In this document: one piece after another, positions 24,426-32,296 of the stretch
How positions within the stretch are numbered: the stretch's first letter is position 1
How the letters are laid out: every line of letters starts with the position of its first letter
Assembly (NCBI GenBank): GCA_910578935.1
Contig: CAJTSM010000006.1
Location: 62,001 to 126,000, forward strand
Length of the DNA stretch: 64,000 nucleotides
Direction: 5' to 3'
Origin: an uncultured Oscillibacter sp.
GTDB lineage: Bacteria > Bacillota > Clostridia > Oscillospirales > Oscillospiraceae
Notes under the pieces: generated by a model
The model's database searches: none
Told to the model about the DNA's origin: nothing
The model's input: only the letters and a program-made list of their open reading frames with translations
Translations under genes and position numbers: made by a program

Positions 24426-24908
24426 TCAGCCTCCGGCGTTCCAGCCCTTGCAAACATCAATCCACGCTGTGAAATGGGAGGAGTACTCCTCCAGCTCTCC
24501 GCAGGTCAGTTCAATGGCGCTGTTGTCACTGCCGGCGGCGGGGAAAACGGTTTCGAACCGCTTCAGCGATACGTCCAGATAGACCCGCACATCCTCCGGA
24601 AGGGCGAAGGGGCACACGCCCCCCACGTCGTGGCCGATGAGGGTATGGGCCTCCTCATGGGTGAGCATTTTGGCCTTGGTGTGAAATTGGGCCTTGTATT
24701 TTCCGTTGTCGATTTTGGCGTCTCCGGCCGTTACGATGATGACCGGCTTGTCCTCCACTTTAAAACTCAGGCTCTTGGCAATCCGGGCGCCCTCTACCCC
24801 CACGGCCTCCGCGGCCAGCTCCACCGTGGCGGAGGAGACAGGGAACTCCAGGATTCGGCCCTCGGCGCCGAAGGCTTTGAGATACGTCCTCACATGTTCA
24901 ATAGACAT
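24426..24908 (-). CDS. YbaK/EbsC-family aminoacyl-tRNA deacylase
   Basis: Predicted trans-editing protein that hydrolyses mischarged tRNA (typically Cys-tRNA-Pro or Ala-tRNA-Pro). The 160-residue length and the blocks ILEFPVSSATVELAAEAVG, IAKSLSFKVEDKPVIIVTAGD, a Lys in NGKYKAQF and the signature IGHDVGGVCPFALPED match the family. The usual GGVSPFG motif has Cys in place of Ser here. It sits between ymdB (30 bases) and the exonuclease gene (2 bases), in one transcript. A second YbaK-domain protein is encoded at 46016-46555. Confidence 0.9.
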   Translation of the reverse strand: MSIEHVRTYLKAFGAEGRILEFPVSSATVELAAEAVGVEGARIAKSLSFKVEDKPVIIVTAGDAKIDNGKYKAQFHTKAKMLTHEEAHTLIGHDVGGVCPFALPEDVRVYLDVSLKRFETVFPAAGSDNSAIELTCGELEEYSSHFTAWIDVCKGWNAGG

Positions 24909-24938
24909 TGGAAGCTTCCTCTTTTCGTCTGTGTATGA

Positions 24939-25718
24939 TTATCGAATGTCCACCCGTTCCACGGCCGTGCACAGTCCCGTCTCACAGTCCAGGGTAAAGA
25001 GGGCGCCTTGCAGTTTGCAGGGTCCCTCGGGCTGCCTGTACCGCCCTGGCAGGCCGCCCAAGAAGTTTTCCACGGACTGGCGGGGTTCAACGCCCAGTAC
25101 GGATTCAATGGGACCGGTCATCCCCAGGTCCGTGATATAGCCCGTTCCCTTGGGATAGATCCGCTCGTCGGCAGTGGGGACATGGGTGTGGGTTCCCCAA
25201 AGGGCGGAAACCCGCCCGTCCAGGTAATACCCAAGGGCCAGCTTTTCACTGGTTGCCTCGGCGTGGAAATCCACCAGGGTAAAGTCCGTCTTTTCCCGCT
25301 CCAGAAGGCGGTCGGCCAGGGTGAAGGGATTATCCGCCCCCCAGGCCAGGCCGCAGCGGCCGATGAGGTTGATTACCCGGACCCGGACGCCGCCCAGGTC
25401 GAAAATCTCGCAGCCGTGGCCCGGGGCCCGGCCGGAGTAGTTGGCGGGACGCAGCAGCCAGGGCGCGTCGTCCAAGAGATTTCCAATCTGGGCCTTGCCG
25501 AAGGCATGGTTTCCCAAAGTTACCGCGTCGGCCCCGGCGCAGCGGATGCGCTCCGCCTGTTCCCGGGTCAGCCCTATGCCGGAGGCGTTTTCCCCGTTGA
25601 CCACGGTAAAGGAAATATTCTTGAGTTTTTGCAAGGGCCTCAGAACTTTTTCCAGGTGGAGGAGCCCCGGCTCCCCGACCACGTCGCCCACGGCGAGAAT
25701 ATGATACGGACGGTTCAT
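24939..25718 (-). CDS. ymdB: YmdB-family metallophosphoesterase
   Basis: Phosphodiesterase family in which Bacillus YmdB hydrolyses 2',3'-cAMP and affects biofilm and nanotube formation. The 259-residue protein has [10 protein letters not shown] (metal Asp), [14 protein letters not shown] motif as [28 protein letters not shown] and [12 protein letters not shown]. The common GNHIWD/GNHTWD motif reads GNHAFG here, a variation outside the metal ligands. The ATG overlaps the nrdR stop by 4 bases, so it is coupled to nrdR. Confidence 0.93.
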   Translation of the reverse strand: MNRPYHILAVGDVVGEPGLLHLEKVLRPLQKLKNISFTVVNGENASGIGLTREQAERIRCAGADAVTLGNHAFGKAQIGNLLDDAPWLLRPANYSGRAPGHGCEIFDLGGVRVRVINLIGRCGLAWGADNPFTLADRLLEREKTDFTLVDFHAEATSEKLALGYYLDGRVSALWGTHTHVPTADERIYPKGTGYITDLGMTGPIESVLGVEPRQSVENFLGGLPGRYRQPEGPCKLQGALFTLDCETGLCTAVERVDIR

Positions 25719-26170
25719 CGCTCTGCCAGCAGCTTGGTCAGCTCCTCCATAAAACTGTCGATGTCTTTGAACTGGCGGTAAACGGAGGCGAAGCGGACGT
25801 AGGCCACCTGGTCAATGGCCCGCAGATGCTCCATAACCCGTTCGCCGATGACATCCGTGCTGATTTCCCGCTCCATAGAGCTTTGAAGCTCCTGCTCAAT
25901 GTCGGCGGAGATCTTCTCCAGTTTCGCCACGGGGACAGGCCGCTTTTCACAGGCCCGGATCATACCGCCCAGAACCTTTCCCCGGTCAAAGCTCTGGCGG
26001 CTGCCGTCTTTCTTCACCACCACGATTGGGAGGCTCTCCACCGTTTCATAAGTGGTGAAGCGGTTGGCGCAGGAGAGGCACTCCCTCCGCCGGCGGATGC
26101 TGCTGTTTTCATCGGCAGGACGGGAATCGATGACCTTGCTCTCATTGAAGCCGCAATAGGGACATTTCAT
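25715..26170 (-). CDS. nrdR: Transcriptional repressor NrdR
   Basis: Represses ribonucleotide reductase genes by sensing dATP/ATP. The 151-residue protein has the N-terminal zinc ribbon [17 protein letters not shown] ... [12 protein letters not shown], with four Cys, and an ATP-cone domain ([21 protein letters not shown] onward). Length and order are canonical. The start is set by AGGAGGTCCTTT. It heads a four-gene operon (nrdR, ymdB, ybaK, exonuclease). No NrdR box was found in its own upstream region. Confidence 0.97.
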   Translation of the reverse strand: MKCPYCGFNESKVIDSRPADENSSIRRRRECLSCANRFTTYETVESLPIVVVKKDGSRQSFDRGKVLGGMIRACEKRPVPVAKLEKISADIEQELQSSMEREISTDVIGERVMEHLRAIDQVAYVRFASVYRQFKDIDSFMEELTKLLAER

Positions 26171-26281
26171 AAAGGACCTCCTGATCCTCCGCCGGGTTTC
26201 CGGCGGCCCGCGTCCGTACTTACGGGCACCTTTGGTACTTCCCAAGGGCGTTGCAGGGATGTCCCGGGAACGTTAGGCTGT

Positions 26282-26290
26282 ATTATATCA
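26282..26290 (-). promoter_or_regulatory. Extended -10 promoter of the nrdR operon
   Basis: Minus strand TGATATAAT, an extended -10 (TGnTATAAT). The nearest TTGACA is 29 bases away and too far to act as its -35. Region 26171-26379 holds no gene. Confidence 0.5.
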
Positions 26291-26379
26291 CGAGATTTCG
26301 AAAATTGATAGAATTTTGTCAAATCTTTCGAAAATATTTTTCCTAATTTTGGGAGGCGGCAAAAAATTTCAGACTGGAT

Positions 26380-26544
26380 TAGGGGCTGTTTGAAAAATAG
26401 CGGAAAGCCCAACGGCGAGAGATTTTTTCGCCGGACAAGGCGATTTTCCGCAGGAATCCTGGCGGATTTCAAGGGAAATCAACGAAGCGTCAGCGGAAAA
26501 ATATCCGCCGATTGGGTGTTTTGGCATTTTTCAAACGGCCCCTA
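26380..26544. mobile_element. 165-bp MITE-like element, copy 1
   Basis: Bounded by 19-base inverted ends TAGGGGCTGTTTGAAAAAT (26380-26398) and ATTTTTCAAACGGCCCCTA (26526-26544), 18 of 19 matching. The interior has secondary structure but no open frame. A copy of identical length (165 bp), inverted and diverged, lies at 45790-45954. The right end supplies the TAG stop codon of the minus-strand gene at 26542. No transposase is in the window, so it would be mobilised in trans. Confidence 0.82.
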
Positions 26545-27060
26545 GAAGACCGGACGGTCCTGTCCGTCAAAAGCGTACACCACATAGGCCGTTTCACCGA
26601 TGCTGCGGAGGCGGGCAAAGCAGAACAGGGCGGTCAGGGGAAAGGGCTTTCCCGGGTCGTAGGGGAGAGCCAGGTGCCGGACGTCTCCCACTTTCCGGGA
26701 CAGGGCTCCTTGGGTCCCTTTCAGCTGCCGGCAGAGCAGGGGGGCTCGAAAAAGCCGGTCCGGTGCGGGCGCCTGCTCCCAGACTTCCGGTTCTTTTTCC
26801 CCGGCGGGGCGGATTTCCCCCCGAAGAAGGCGGCCCAGCGGGGCGGTGAGCCGCCCGGAAAAGCGGCGGCGGATGACGGACCAGTCTCCTTCCGGCTCCA
26901 TCACTCCCAGCCTCAGCTCCCCCTGGTCCCCCACGGCCCAGGCGCACCAGAGGCCCGCTCGGAGTGGGAAGCGGGCGGAAAACAGCGTGTAAAGCCCCTC
27001 GCGTTCGGCGGCCAATTCTCCGGCGGGCTTGCCCTCCAGCATCAAGGGGAATTTGTCCAT
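26542..27060 (-). CDS. Hypothetical protein ending in the MITE-like element
   Basis: A soluble protein of 172 residues with no recognised family. Visible features are an N-terminal LMLEGKPAGELAAEREGLYTLF, a basic central part (VIRRRFSGRLTAPLGRLLRGE), and a hydrophobic C-terminal ETAYVVYAFDGQDRPVF. I choose the ATG at 27060, nine bases after GGGAGG; the ATG at 27069 abuts that site and is less likely. The stop codon TAG is the terminal triplet of the repeat element, so the natural C-terminus may have been longer. A terminator upstream (27082-27127) suggests a separate transcript. Confidence 0.65.
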   Translation of the reverse strand: MDKFPLMLEGKPAGELAAEREGLYTLFSARFPLRAGLWCAWAVGDQGELRLGVMEPEGDWSVIRRRFSGRLTAPLGRLLRGEIRPAGEKEPEVWEQAPAPDRLFRAPLLCRQLKGTQGALSRKVGDVRHLALPYDPGKPFPLTALFCFARLRSIGETAYVVYAFDGQDRPVF

Positions 27061-27081
27061 ATCCGTCATCCCTCCCGCCGT

Positions 27082-27127
27082 TAAAAATAAGGACCCGTCT
27101 GCGTAATTCTATGCGCCGGCGGGTCCG
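27082..27127 (-). terminator. Terminator after the secreted hypothetical gene
   Basis: Minus strand hairpin GGACCCG ... CGGGTCC with internal pairing, followed by TTATTTTTAA. Confidence 0.75.
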
Positions 27128-27137
27128 ATTATGTAAT

Positions 27138-27632
27138 TCAGGCGACGGTGTAGCTTCCCCGGGCCAGCACCTTGACGGTTCCCGACGCGGCCCGAACGCC
27201 CCTGCCCTCGATGGTCATCATATACAGGTGATTCTGGAGCAGGGCTCCGCCGTTGGAAAGGATGGCGGCGGTAGTTTCGTCAATGAGTCCCGGGTCGGAA
27301 GGGGAAACGCAGACGGCGTTTCCCACCCGCAGCATCACTTCGCAGCCGATGCCCCCGGTGAGAGTTTGTCCCTCGTTCAAGGTTACCACTGCGAAAGAAG
27401 CGGCGCTGGGAGCTCCTGGGGTTCCGCCGGAAACGGCTTGCCCTGTCCGCTGGGCAATTTTCTGGTCCACCCGCTGCATGATATTGTTGAAAAACGTGTC
27501 GTTTAAGTAGCTCAAAGTCACCAGCGGGTCACCGCTGGACCCCGCCTCCACCGCCAGGGACACACCGGTCATCAGTACGGCGCTGAGGGCCAGCAGCGCC
27601 GCGGAGCGGGCCAGCCATCTGTCTTTTTTCAT
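27138..27632 (-). CDS. Secreted protein of unknown function
   Basis: The 164-residue precursor has an N-terminal signal or anchor (RWLARSAALLALSAVLMTGVSLA). The mature part starts with a conserved-looking helix (DPLVTLSYLNDTFFNNIMQR), passes through a Gly/Pro/Ala linker and ends in a compact domain with GGIGCEVMLRVGNAVCV, SPSDPGLIDET and GALLQNHLYMMTIEGRGV. I know no name for it; similar proteins accompany mazF in other Oscillospiraceae as far as I recall. It follows mazF by 58 bases and ends at a strong terminator. The ribosome binding site is GAGGAGG. Role unknown; location outside the membrane is inferred. Confidence 0.75.
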   Translation of the reverse strand: MKKDRWLARSAALLALSAVLMTGVSLAVEAGSSGDPLVTLSYLNDTFFNNIMQRVDQKIAQRTGQAVSGGTPGAPSAASFAVVTLNEGQTLTGGIGCEVMLRVGNAVCVSPSDPGLIDETTAAILSNGGALLQNHLYMMTIEGRGVRAASGTVKVLARGSYTVA

Positions 27633-27690
27633 ATGTACCTCCTCTGTACACCCTCCCGGCGGAAGAATACGCTTCCGCCGGGAGGGAACC

Positions 27691-28068
27691 TCAAACCAAC
27701 TGGTCGTGGGGCAGTCCGAAACTGACCGCGATCGCCGTGTCCACCTTCATCATCACGTTTTCCTCCACATGGCCCATGCGCTCCCGGAGCCGTTTTTTGT
27801 CCAGGGTCCGTACCTGCTCCAGCAGGACGACGGAATCCCGGCTCAGACCGCAGCTCTGGTCCACAGGAAGATCGATATGTGTGGGCAGCCGGGTCTTCCC
27901 GGTCTGGGAAGTAATGGCCGCCGCGATCACGGTGGGACTGTAGCGGTTGCCGGTGTCGTTCTGAATGATCAGAACCGGCCGGACGCCGCCCTGTTCGCTG
28001 CCCACCACCGGGGAGAGATCGGCATAGTAAATATCGCCACGCTTGACACTCGTATCCACAAAGTTCAC
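27691..28068 (-). CDS. mazF: MazF/EndoA-type endoribonuclease toxin
   Basis: Sequence-specific mRNA interferase of 125 residues. The PemK/MazF core is nearly complete: [46 protein letters not shown] and [15 protein letters not shown]. The start is a GTG after GGCGGAGT; later GTG codons (VDTS, VKRG) are possible, so the first seven residues are uncertain. The usual antitoxin gene just upstream is not recognisable: the 257 bases before it hold only a 32-residue frame. In Clostridia this gene often follows nnr and alr; here nnr and a lipoprotein gene precede it. Confidence 0.93.
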   Translation of the reverse strand: MNFVDTSVKRGDIYYADLSPVVGSEQGGVRPVLIIQNDTGNRYSPTVIAAAITSQTGKTRLPTHIDLPVDQSCGLSRDSVVLLEQVRTLDKKRLRERMGHVEENVMMKVDTAIAVSFGLPHDQLV

Positions 28069-28131
28069 ACTCCGCCGAAAGAAGTACCCGCCATCGGGGA
28101 GGAAGTTTCTTCCCCCTCGGTGAGGCCACTT

Positions 28132-28230
28132 TCATTCTCCCACGCAGTTTCGGAATTTATACGCCTCTTCCAGCAAACTTGCGATCAAGCCGTGGGAGGG
28201 ACAAATTCCGGCGTCCTCGCCCCACGTCAT
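28132..28230 (-). CDS. Possible 32-residue peptide upstream of mazF
   Basis: A small frame starting with ATG after CATAGG and ending 63 bases before mazF. The C-terminal half (LIASLLEEAYKFRNCVGE) could form a helix. It has no HTH or ribbon-helix-helix fold and is too short to be a complete MazE. The rest of 28069-28325 shows only GC-rich hairpins. Low confidence; listed because it occupies the antitoxin position. Confidence 0.2.
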   Translation of the reverse strand: MTWGEDAGICPSHGLIASLLEEAYKFRNCVGE

Positions 28231-28325
28231 CCTATGCGGGGGCGGGGGGAGCGGTGATTCAAGCGCCGGGCGCTGCCTTCCGGGATCGGGTCACGGGCGC
28301 GAAGCGCCGTTGTGATTCATGCCGT

Positions 28326-28958
28326 TCAATCTGAACCGGATTCAATGGCCGCTTTTTCAGACATTGTATCATAAAAGGAGAAGTTCGTAAAGTCCGCCGT
28401 CAAAATGCTCTCCCCGTCCACGGCGATTTCCCCCCGGACAGGGGTTCCGGTTTCCAGGTTCAACCAGACTGTGGAGAGAATCTTTCCGTCCTTCACTCCC
28501 GTCTGGTCCACCGTGAGGCGGAGGCAGGGAACGCCGTTCCACTCCTCCTCGTTCTCCTCCAACAGCCAGCCGTCCCGGAGGGCGTTCATCAGTCTGGGCA
28601 GACAGGCGGCGGGGCTGATTTCCTCGTCGCTGAGGGCTCCGGCGTTAAGGCTGGCGTCTTCGTACTCCAGCCGCCAGTCCGTGTCGCTCAGCACGGCCTT
28701 CACCCCGGCGATGGTTTCCGGGGACAGAACCTCCACCGTGCTTTCCCCGCCGGGGACATAGTTGCAGCGGAGCTCCGCCTCCCAGGCCAGGTCTTCCTGG
28801 CCGCAGGAGACAAGGGCCTCCATGGCACAGCCCGTGCAGTCATGATAGCGGTCCCGCAGATCCGCCGCCCGGGATTCTCCGTCCCCGCCCGCTTGGCCGC
28901 CGCAGGACGCCAGCAGCAGGAGCAGGGTCATCATTGGTACGCACTTCCAAAGGCGCAC
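28326..28958 (-). CDS. Predicted lipoprotein, outer-surface LolA-like
   Basis: Precursor of about 210 residues with a lipobox (TLLLLLASCGG, Cys about residue 20) and a mature domain rich in beta structure (LRCNYVPGGESTVEVLSPE, VWLNLETGTPVRGEI). This resembles the LolA-like / sporulation lipoprotein fold found after nnr in many Clostridia; the assignment is by pattern and position. I use the GTG at 28958 because AAAGGAGG lies 8 bases before it; the open frame starting with TTG at 28982 includes this site inside its coding part. It follows nnr by 13 bases and precedes mazF. Confidence 0.78.
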   Translation of the reverse strand: MRLWKCVPMMTLLLLLASCGGQAGGDGESRAADLRDRYHDCTGCAMEALVSCGQEDLAWEAELRCNYVPGGESTVEVLSPETIAGVKAVLSDTDWRLEYEDASLNAGALSDEEISPAACLPRLMNALRDGWLLEENEEEWNGVPCLRLTVDQTGVKDGKILSTVWLNLETGTPVRGEIAVDGESILTADFTNFSFYDTMSEKAAIESGSD

Positions 28959-28971
28959 CGGAAAACCTCCT

Positions 28972-30522
28972 TTATATTCCAATTCCTTGAAGTTTTGAGA
29001 AAACTTTTGGGAATGCGGCGGCGGTATCCTCCGGCGTCATGCCGTACGCCGTCAGTGTCTCTGACGCCAGGTCCGCCGCCCGGCCATGTATCCACACGGC
29101 CCCCGCCGCCGCCATCACCGGGCTGGCCCCCTGAGCAAGCAAAGAGGCGATCAGCCCGGTCAGCAGGTCGCCGCTGCCGCCCTTGGCAAGGCCGGAGCCG
29201 CCGGTGGTGTTCACCAGCGCGTTTCCCGCCGGTCCGGCCGTGACGGTCCGGTGGCCTTTCAGTACCAGGACGCAGCCATGGGTCTGGGCGAAGGACCGGG
29301 CGGCGCCCACCGGGTCCCCGGCGGGGTTTCCCCCGATGCGGGCGAATTCCCCGCCGTGGGGCGTCAAAATCGTAACCCGCCCCCGCCGCTGGTCCAAGAT
29401 ATCTATATGTCCCTCCAGCGCGTTTATGCCGTCCGCATCCAGGACCACCGGCTTTTCGGTCTGCCGGAGAGTCTCCAGAACCAGCCGCCGGGTGGATTCC
29501 CGGCGGCCCAGCCCAGGTCCCAGGGCCAGTACGCCGCAGTTTTCCAGCCGTTCCAAAAGCTCCGGCAGAGCCCGGTGACTTAGGCTTCCCCGGCGGTCCG
29601 CCAGGGGAAAGGGCATGGCGGAGGCGCACTTCACGGCCTCAACCCCCCAGATGGACTCCGGTACCCCCAGGTACACCAGCCCGCAGCCGGATTTTACCGC
29701 TGCTAAAGCGGTCAGGTAAGGCGCGCCGGTGTAGCCCACGGAGCCGCCTACGATGAGGACTTTTCCAAAATCCCCCTTGTGGCCGTCCCTCTTCCGGGGC
29801 GGCAGAGCCGCGGCGGCAAAGTCCGCCTCCACCGCCTGAACGGGACAGGGGATCTCCCGGACCAGGGCGGCGGGGATGCCGATGTCGTGGACCGTGACTT
29901 TCCCGGAGAGGACGGCCCCATCTCCTGCCGCCTGCCCGATTTTGGGCAGGGAGAACGTGACGGTCCGGTCCGCCCGCACGGCCCGCCCCAGAATCCGCCC
30001 GGTGTCCGCCGCCACGCCGCTGGCAAGATCGGCGGCGATGACCGTGCCTTTGCAGGTGTTGATCAGGTCAATGGCAGCGGCGAATTTGGAGCCTGGAGCG
30101 ATCTCCCGGTTGAGTCCCACGCCCAACAAGGCGTCGATTACCACGTGGCAGCCCCGCGCCCAGGCGGCCTGGGCCTTGTCTTCTGGATCAAAGCTCTCCA
30201 GTTCCACACCGCACTCGCTGAGGCGGCCCGTCTCTTCCATGGCGTCGGGAGTGAGGCGGTCATACTCCCCCGCCAGGAAAACCCGGACCTTGAGGCCCAT
30301 CAAAAAGAGGAGCCGCGCCGCGCCGATGCCGTCTCCGCCGTTGTTCCCCGGACCGCAGAAGACAGCGGCCCGGCATTTTGACGCTTTCTCCGGCAGAAGG
30401 TCCAGCGCCGCTTGGGCCACCTCCGCCGCCGCCCGTTCCATCAGGTCGATGGAGGGGATATTTCGCTCCGCGATGGCCTTTCGGTCCAGTTCCCGCATCT
30501 GTTCGGCTGCTGCCAGCTTCAT
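28972..30522 (-). CDS. nnr: Bifunctional NAD(P)H-hydrate epimerase / ADP-dependent dehydratase
   Basis: Repairs damaged NADH and NADPH hydrates. The 516-residue fusion has the YjeF N-terminal epimerase (about 1-215: IPSIDLMERAAAEVA, AVFCGPGNNGGDG, VVIDALLGVGLN) and the C-terminal ribokinase-like dehydratase (about 230-510: KVLIVGGSVGYTGAPYL, VLALGPGLG, VLDADGINAL, ILTPHGGEFARI, and the ATP/ADP site GSGLAKGGSGDLLTGLIA). The start follows GGGAGGTAGGGGCTT. A TTGCGT-N17-TATAAT promoter lies 39 bases upstream. It heads the lipoprotein-mazF unit. Confidence 0.96.
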   Translation of the reverse strand: MKLAAAEQMRELDRKAIAERNIPSIDLMERAAAEVAQAALDLLPEKASKCRAAVFCGPGNNGGDGIGAARLLFLMGLKVRVFLAGEYDRLTPDAMEETGRLSECGVELESFDPEDKAQAAWARGCHVVIDALLGVGLNREIAPGSKFAAAIDLINTCKGTVIAADLASGVAADTGRILGRAVRADRTVTFSLPKIGQAAGDGAVLSGKVTVHDIGIPAALVREIPCPVQAVEADFAAAALPPRKRDGHKGDFGKVLIVGGSVGYTGAPYLTALAAVKSGCGLVYLGVPESIWGVEAVKCASAMPFPLADRRGSLSHRALPELLERLENCGVLALGPGLGRRESTRRLVLETLRQTEKPVVLDADGINALEGHIDILDQRRGRVTILTPHGGEFARIGGNPAGDPVGAARSFAQTHGCVLVLKGHRTVTAGPAGNALVNTTGGSGLAKGGSGDLLTGLIASLLAQGASPVMAAAGAVWIHGRAADLASETLTAYGMTPEDTAAAFPKVFSKLQGIGI

Positions 30523-30560
30523 AAGCCCCTACCTCCCGCGTGTCGAAATTTGATGGTTTA

Positions 30561-30589
30561 ATTATAGCGGGTTTCCGGCGGGAACGCAA
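30561..30589 (-). promoter_or_regulatory. Promoter of nnr
   Basis: Minus strand TTGCGT (plus 30584-30589), 17-base spacer, TATAAT (plus 30561-30566). Confidence 0.75.
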
Positions 30590-30742
30590 TCGGGAACCTT
30601 GCCTTTGCCCGAAAAAGCTGTTAAAATCAAGGGACGCAACCGAAAGTTTACACGGATTTTCTCAAACGCAACACAGAGTCCCTGGCGTTGCGCCCGCTGT
30701 TCCGGCAGAATAGGAGTATCAATTTCAAGGAGGTTTTCCCCC

Positions 30743-31633
30743 ATGTCGTTTTCCGAAAATTTACAATTCCTCCGGGCCCAGGCCGGCGTAACCCAGGAGC
30801 AGTTCGCCGAGCAGATGGACGTGTCCCGCCAGTCTGTCAGCAAGTGGGAGGGGGGGCTGAGCTTTCCCGAGATGGATACCCTGCTTCGCATCTGCGATCT
30901 GTACGACGTGAATCTGGACACCCTCCTCCGGGGCAGCGTGGAGGAGAGCCGCACCGCCGACACGGCGAAGTACGACGCCTTCATGACCCGCTTCGCCTGG
31001 AGGGTTTCCCTGGCCACCGCCGCCATCATCGCCGCCGTGGGCCTGTGCGGCCTGATGGAGACCCTGGGCGCACCGGAGGCGCTGGCCGGGGCGGCGCTTC
31101 TGCTGGTCATCACGGTATGCGTGGTGGTCTTCGTGGTTTCCGGCATTGAGTACGCGAACTTCCGCAAAAAGAATCCTCTCATCACCGATTTCTACACAGA
31201 GGAACAGAAGGAGTCTTTCCAGCGAAAGTTTGTCTGGCACATCGCCGGGGGCGTGGGCGCGATCCTGTTTGCCGTGGCGCTGCTGGCGCTGTTTTTCTCC
31301 GCCTTTCCGGAGAGGGAGCCCTATGAGTCCTATGCCATGGCCTTTTTCCTGCTGATTGCCGCCGGGGCGGTGTGGTCCTTTATCTACGGCGGCATTGTAC
31401 ACGACAAGTTTGACATAGCCCGGTACAACCGGGAGAACAACCCCACGCCGGAAACCAAGCGGCGCAACGACCTGGTGGGGACTGTCTGCGCCGTCATCAT
31501 GCTGCTGGCCACGGCCATTTACGTAGGGCTCGGCCTGGCGCTGGACCTGTGGAAAACGGCCTGGTGGGTTTTCGCCGTGGGGGGCATCCTCTGCGGCGCG
31601 GCCGCCGTGGTTCTGGGGCCCAAGGGCGAGTAA
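30743..31633 (+). CDS. HTH (XRE) regulator with multi-pass membrane domain
   Basis: The 296-residue protein begins with an XRE HTH (VTQEQFAEQMDVSRQSVSKWEGG, within residues 1-66), followed by about six membrane helices (first near 88-104, then 110-135, 165-190, 200-220, 245-265, 270-290). This HTH-plus-membrane design is common in Clostridia and is thought to link envelope state to gene expression, but the signal and target are unknown. I use the ATG after AAGGAGG at 30743; 48 upstream codons are open but not HTH-like. It stands alone between nnr (divergent) and a bidirectional terminator. Confidence 0.85.
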   Translation: MSFSENLQFLRAQAGVTQEQFAEQMDVSRQSVSKWEGGLSFPEMDTLLRICDLYDVNLDTLLRGSVEESRTADTAKYDAFMTRFAWRVSLATAAIIAAVGLCGLMETLGAPEALAGAALLLVITVCVVVFVVSGIEYANFRKKNPLITDFYTEEQKESFQRKFVWHIAGGVGAILFAVALLALFFSAFPEREPYESYAMAFFLLIAAGAVWSFIYGGIVHDKFDIARYNRENNPTPETKRRNDLVGTVCAVIMLLATAIYVGLGLALDLWKTAWWVFAVGGILCGAAAVVLGPKGE

Positions 31634-31636
31634 AAG

Positions 31637-31673
31637 AACACCCGCTTGAAGCAGAGCGCTTCAGGCGGGTGTT
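31637..31673. terminator. Bidirectional terminator
   Basis: Sixteen-bp stem AACACCCGCTTGAAGC / GCTTCAGGCGGGTGTT (one G-T pair), loop AGAGC, then TTTCC on the plus strand and CTTTTAC on the minus strand; it serves two converging genes. Confidence 0.85.
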
Positions 31674-31678
31674 TTCCG

Positions 31679-32296
31679 TTAGGCTTTCACCGGAACCCCG
31701 GCGGCGTTCAGGGACCGGCGGAGGCGGGGCAGGTCCCCATCGAAAATCGCTCCGTCCAGCCCCACGAACCGGGCTCCCTCAATGTTGATGTTCAGATCGT
31801 CAATGAAGAAGCACTCCTCCGCCCGGAGGCCGTACTCCCGGAGGAGGGTCTGGTAAATCTCCGGCTGGGGCTTCAGAAGTTTCCAGTCGGCGGAGACGAT
31901 TCTGCCGTCAAAGCAGTCGCTTCCCGGAATGAGGTCGAAGTATTGGGGCAGGTCCAGCTTGGCGTTGGACAGCAGGTAAATGCCGTACCCCAGCTCCTTC
32001 AGCTCCCGGATCAGCTCCGCCATGCCCTCCATGGGCAGCAGCCAGCGCCGCCACCAGTTTAGGGTCAGCTCCCGGGCCGGGGCGCGGAGCCGCTCCGGCA
32101 GGCGGGGACAGATACTATTCAGCCCGTCCTCCATGGACAGAGTCCCCCGGTCCATCTGAATCCACTCCACGGAGCCGAAGACCTCCCGCAAAAGCAGGGC
32201 CCGGTCCTCCTCCGGGACGCCCAAGCCCTCCACAAACAGATTGGGCTTCCAGTGAATCAGCACGTTGCCCATGTCGAATACGATATGGCGGATCAT
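31679..32296 (-). CDS. HAD-superfamily hydrolase, subfamily IA
   Basis: The 205-residue protein has motif I IVFDMGNVLIHW, motif II YLLSNAK, a catalytic Lys in KLLKPQPEIYQ and motif III CFFIDDLNINIEGA. The FDMGNVL and KPxPEIY phrases place it with YihX / alpha-D-glucose-1-phosphate phosphatase-like enzymes. Its coupling to a GH13 glucosidase gene (ATGA overlap) fits a sugar-phosphate substrate, which is an inference. GAGGAGGCGCT precedes the ATG; 26 extra codons upstream lie inside the GH13 gene. Confidence 0.9.
   Translation of the reverse strand: MIRHIVFDMGNVLIHWKPNLFVEGLGVPEEDRALLLREVFGSVEWIQMDRGTLSMEDGLNSICPRLPERLRAPARELTLNWWRRWLLPMEGMAELIRELKELGYGIYLLSNAKLDLPQYFDLIPGSDCFDGRIVSADWKLLKPQPEIYQTLLREYGLRAEECFFIDDLNINIEGARFVGLDGAIFDGDLPRLRRSLNAAGVPVKA

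Noticed and set aside
26317..26322. TTGACA as the -35 of nrdR
   Set aside because: It is 29 bases from the TATAAT, far outside the usable spacing.
27629..28135. Minus-strand 168-codon frame covering mazF
   Set aside because: It is the +1 frame of mazF, rich in Arg/Gly, and mazF itself is fully supported.
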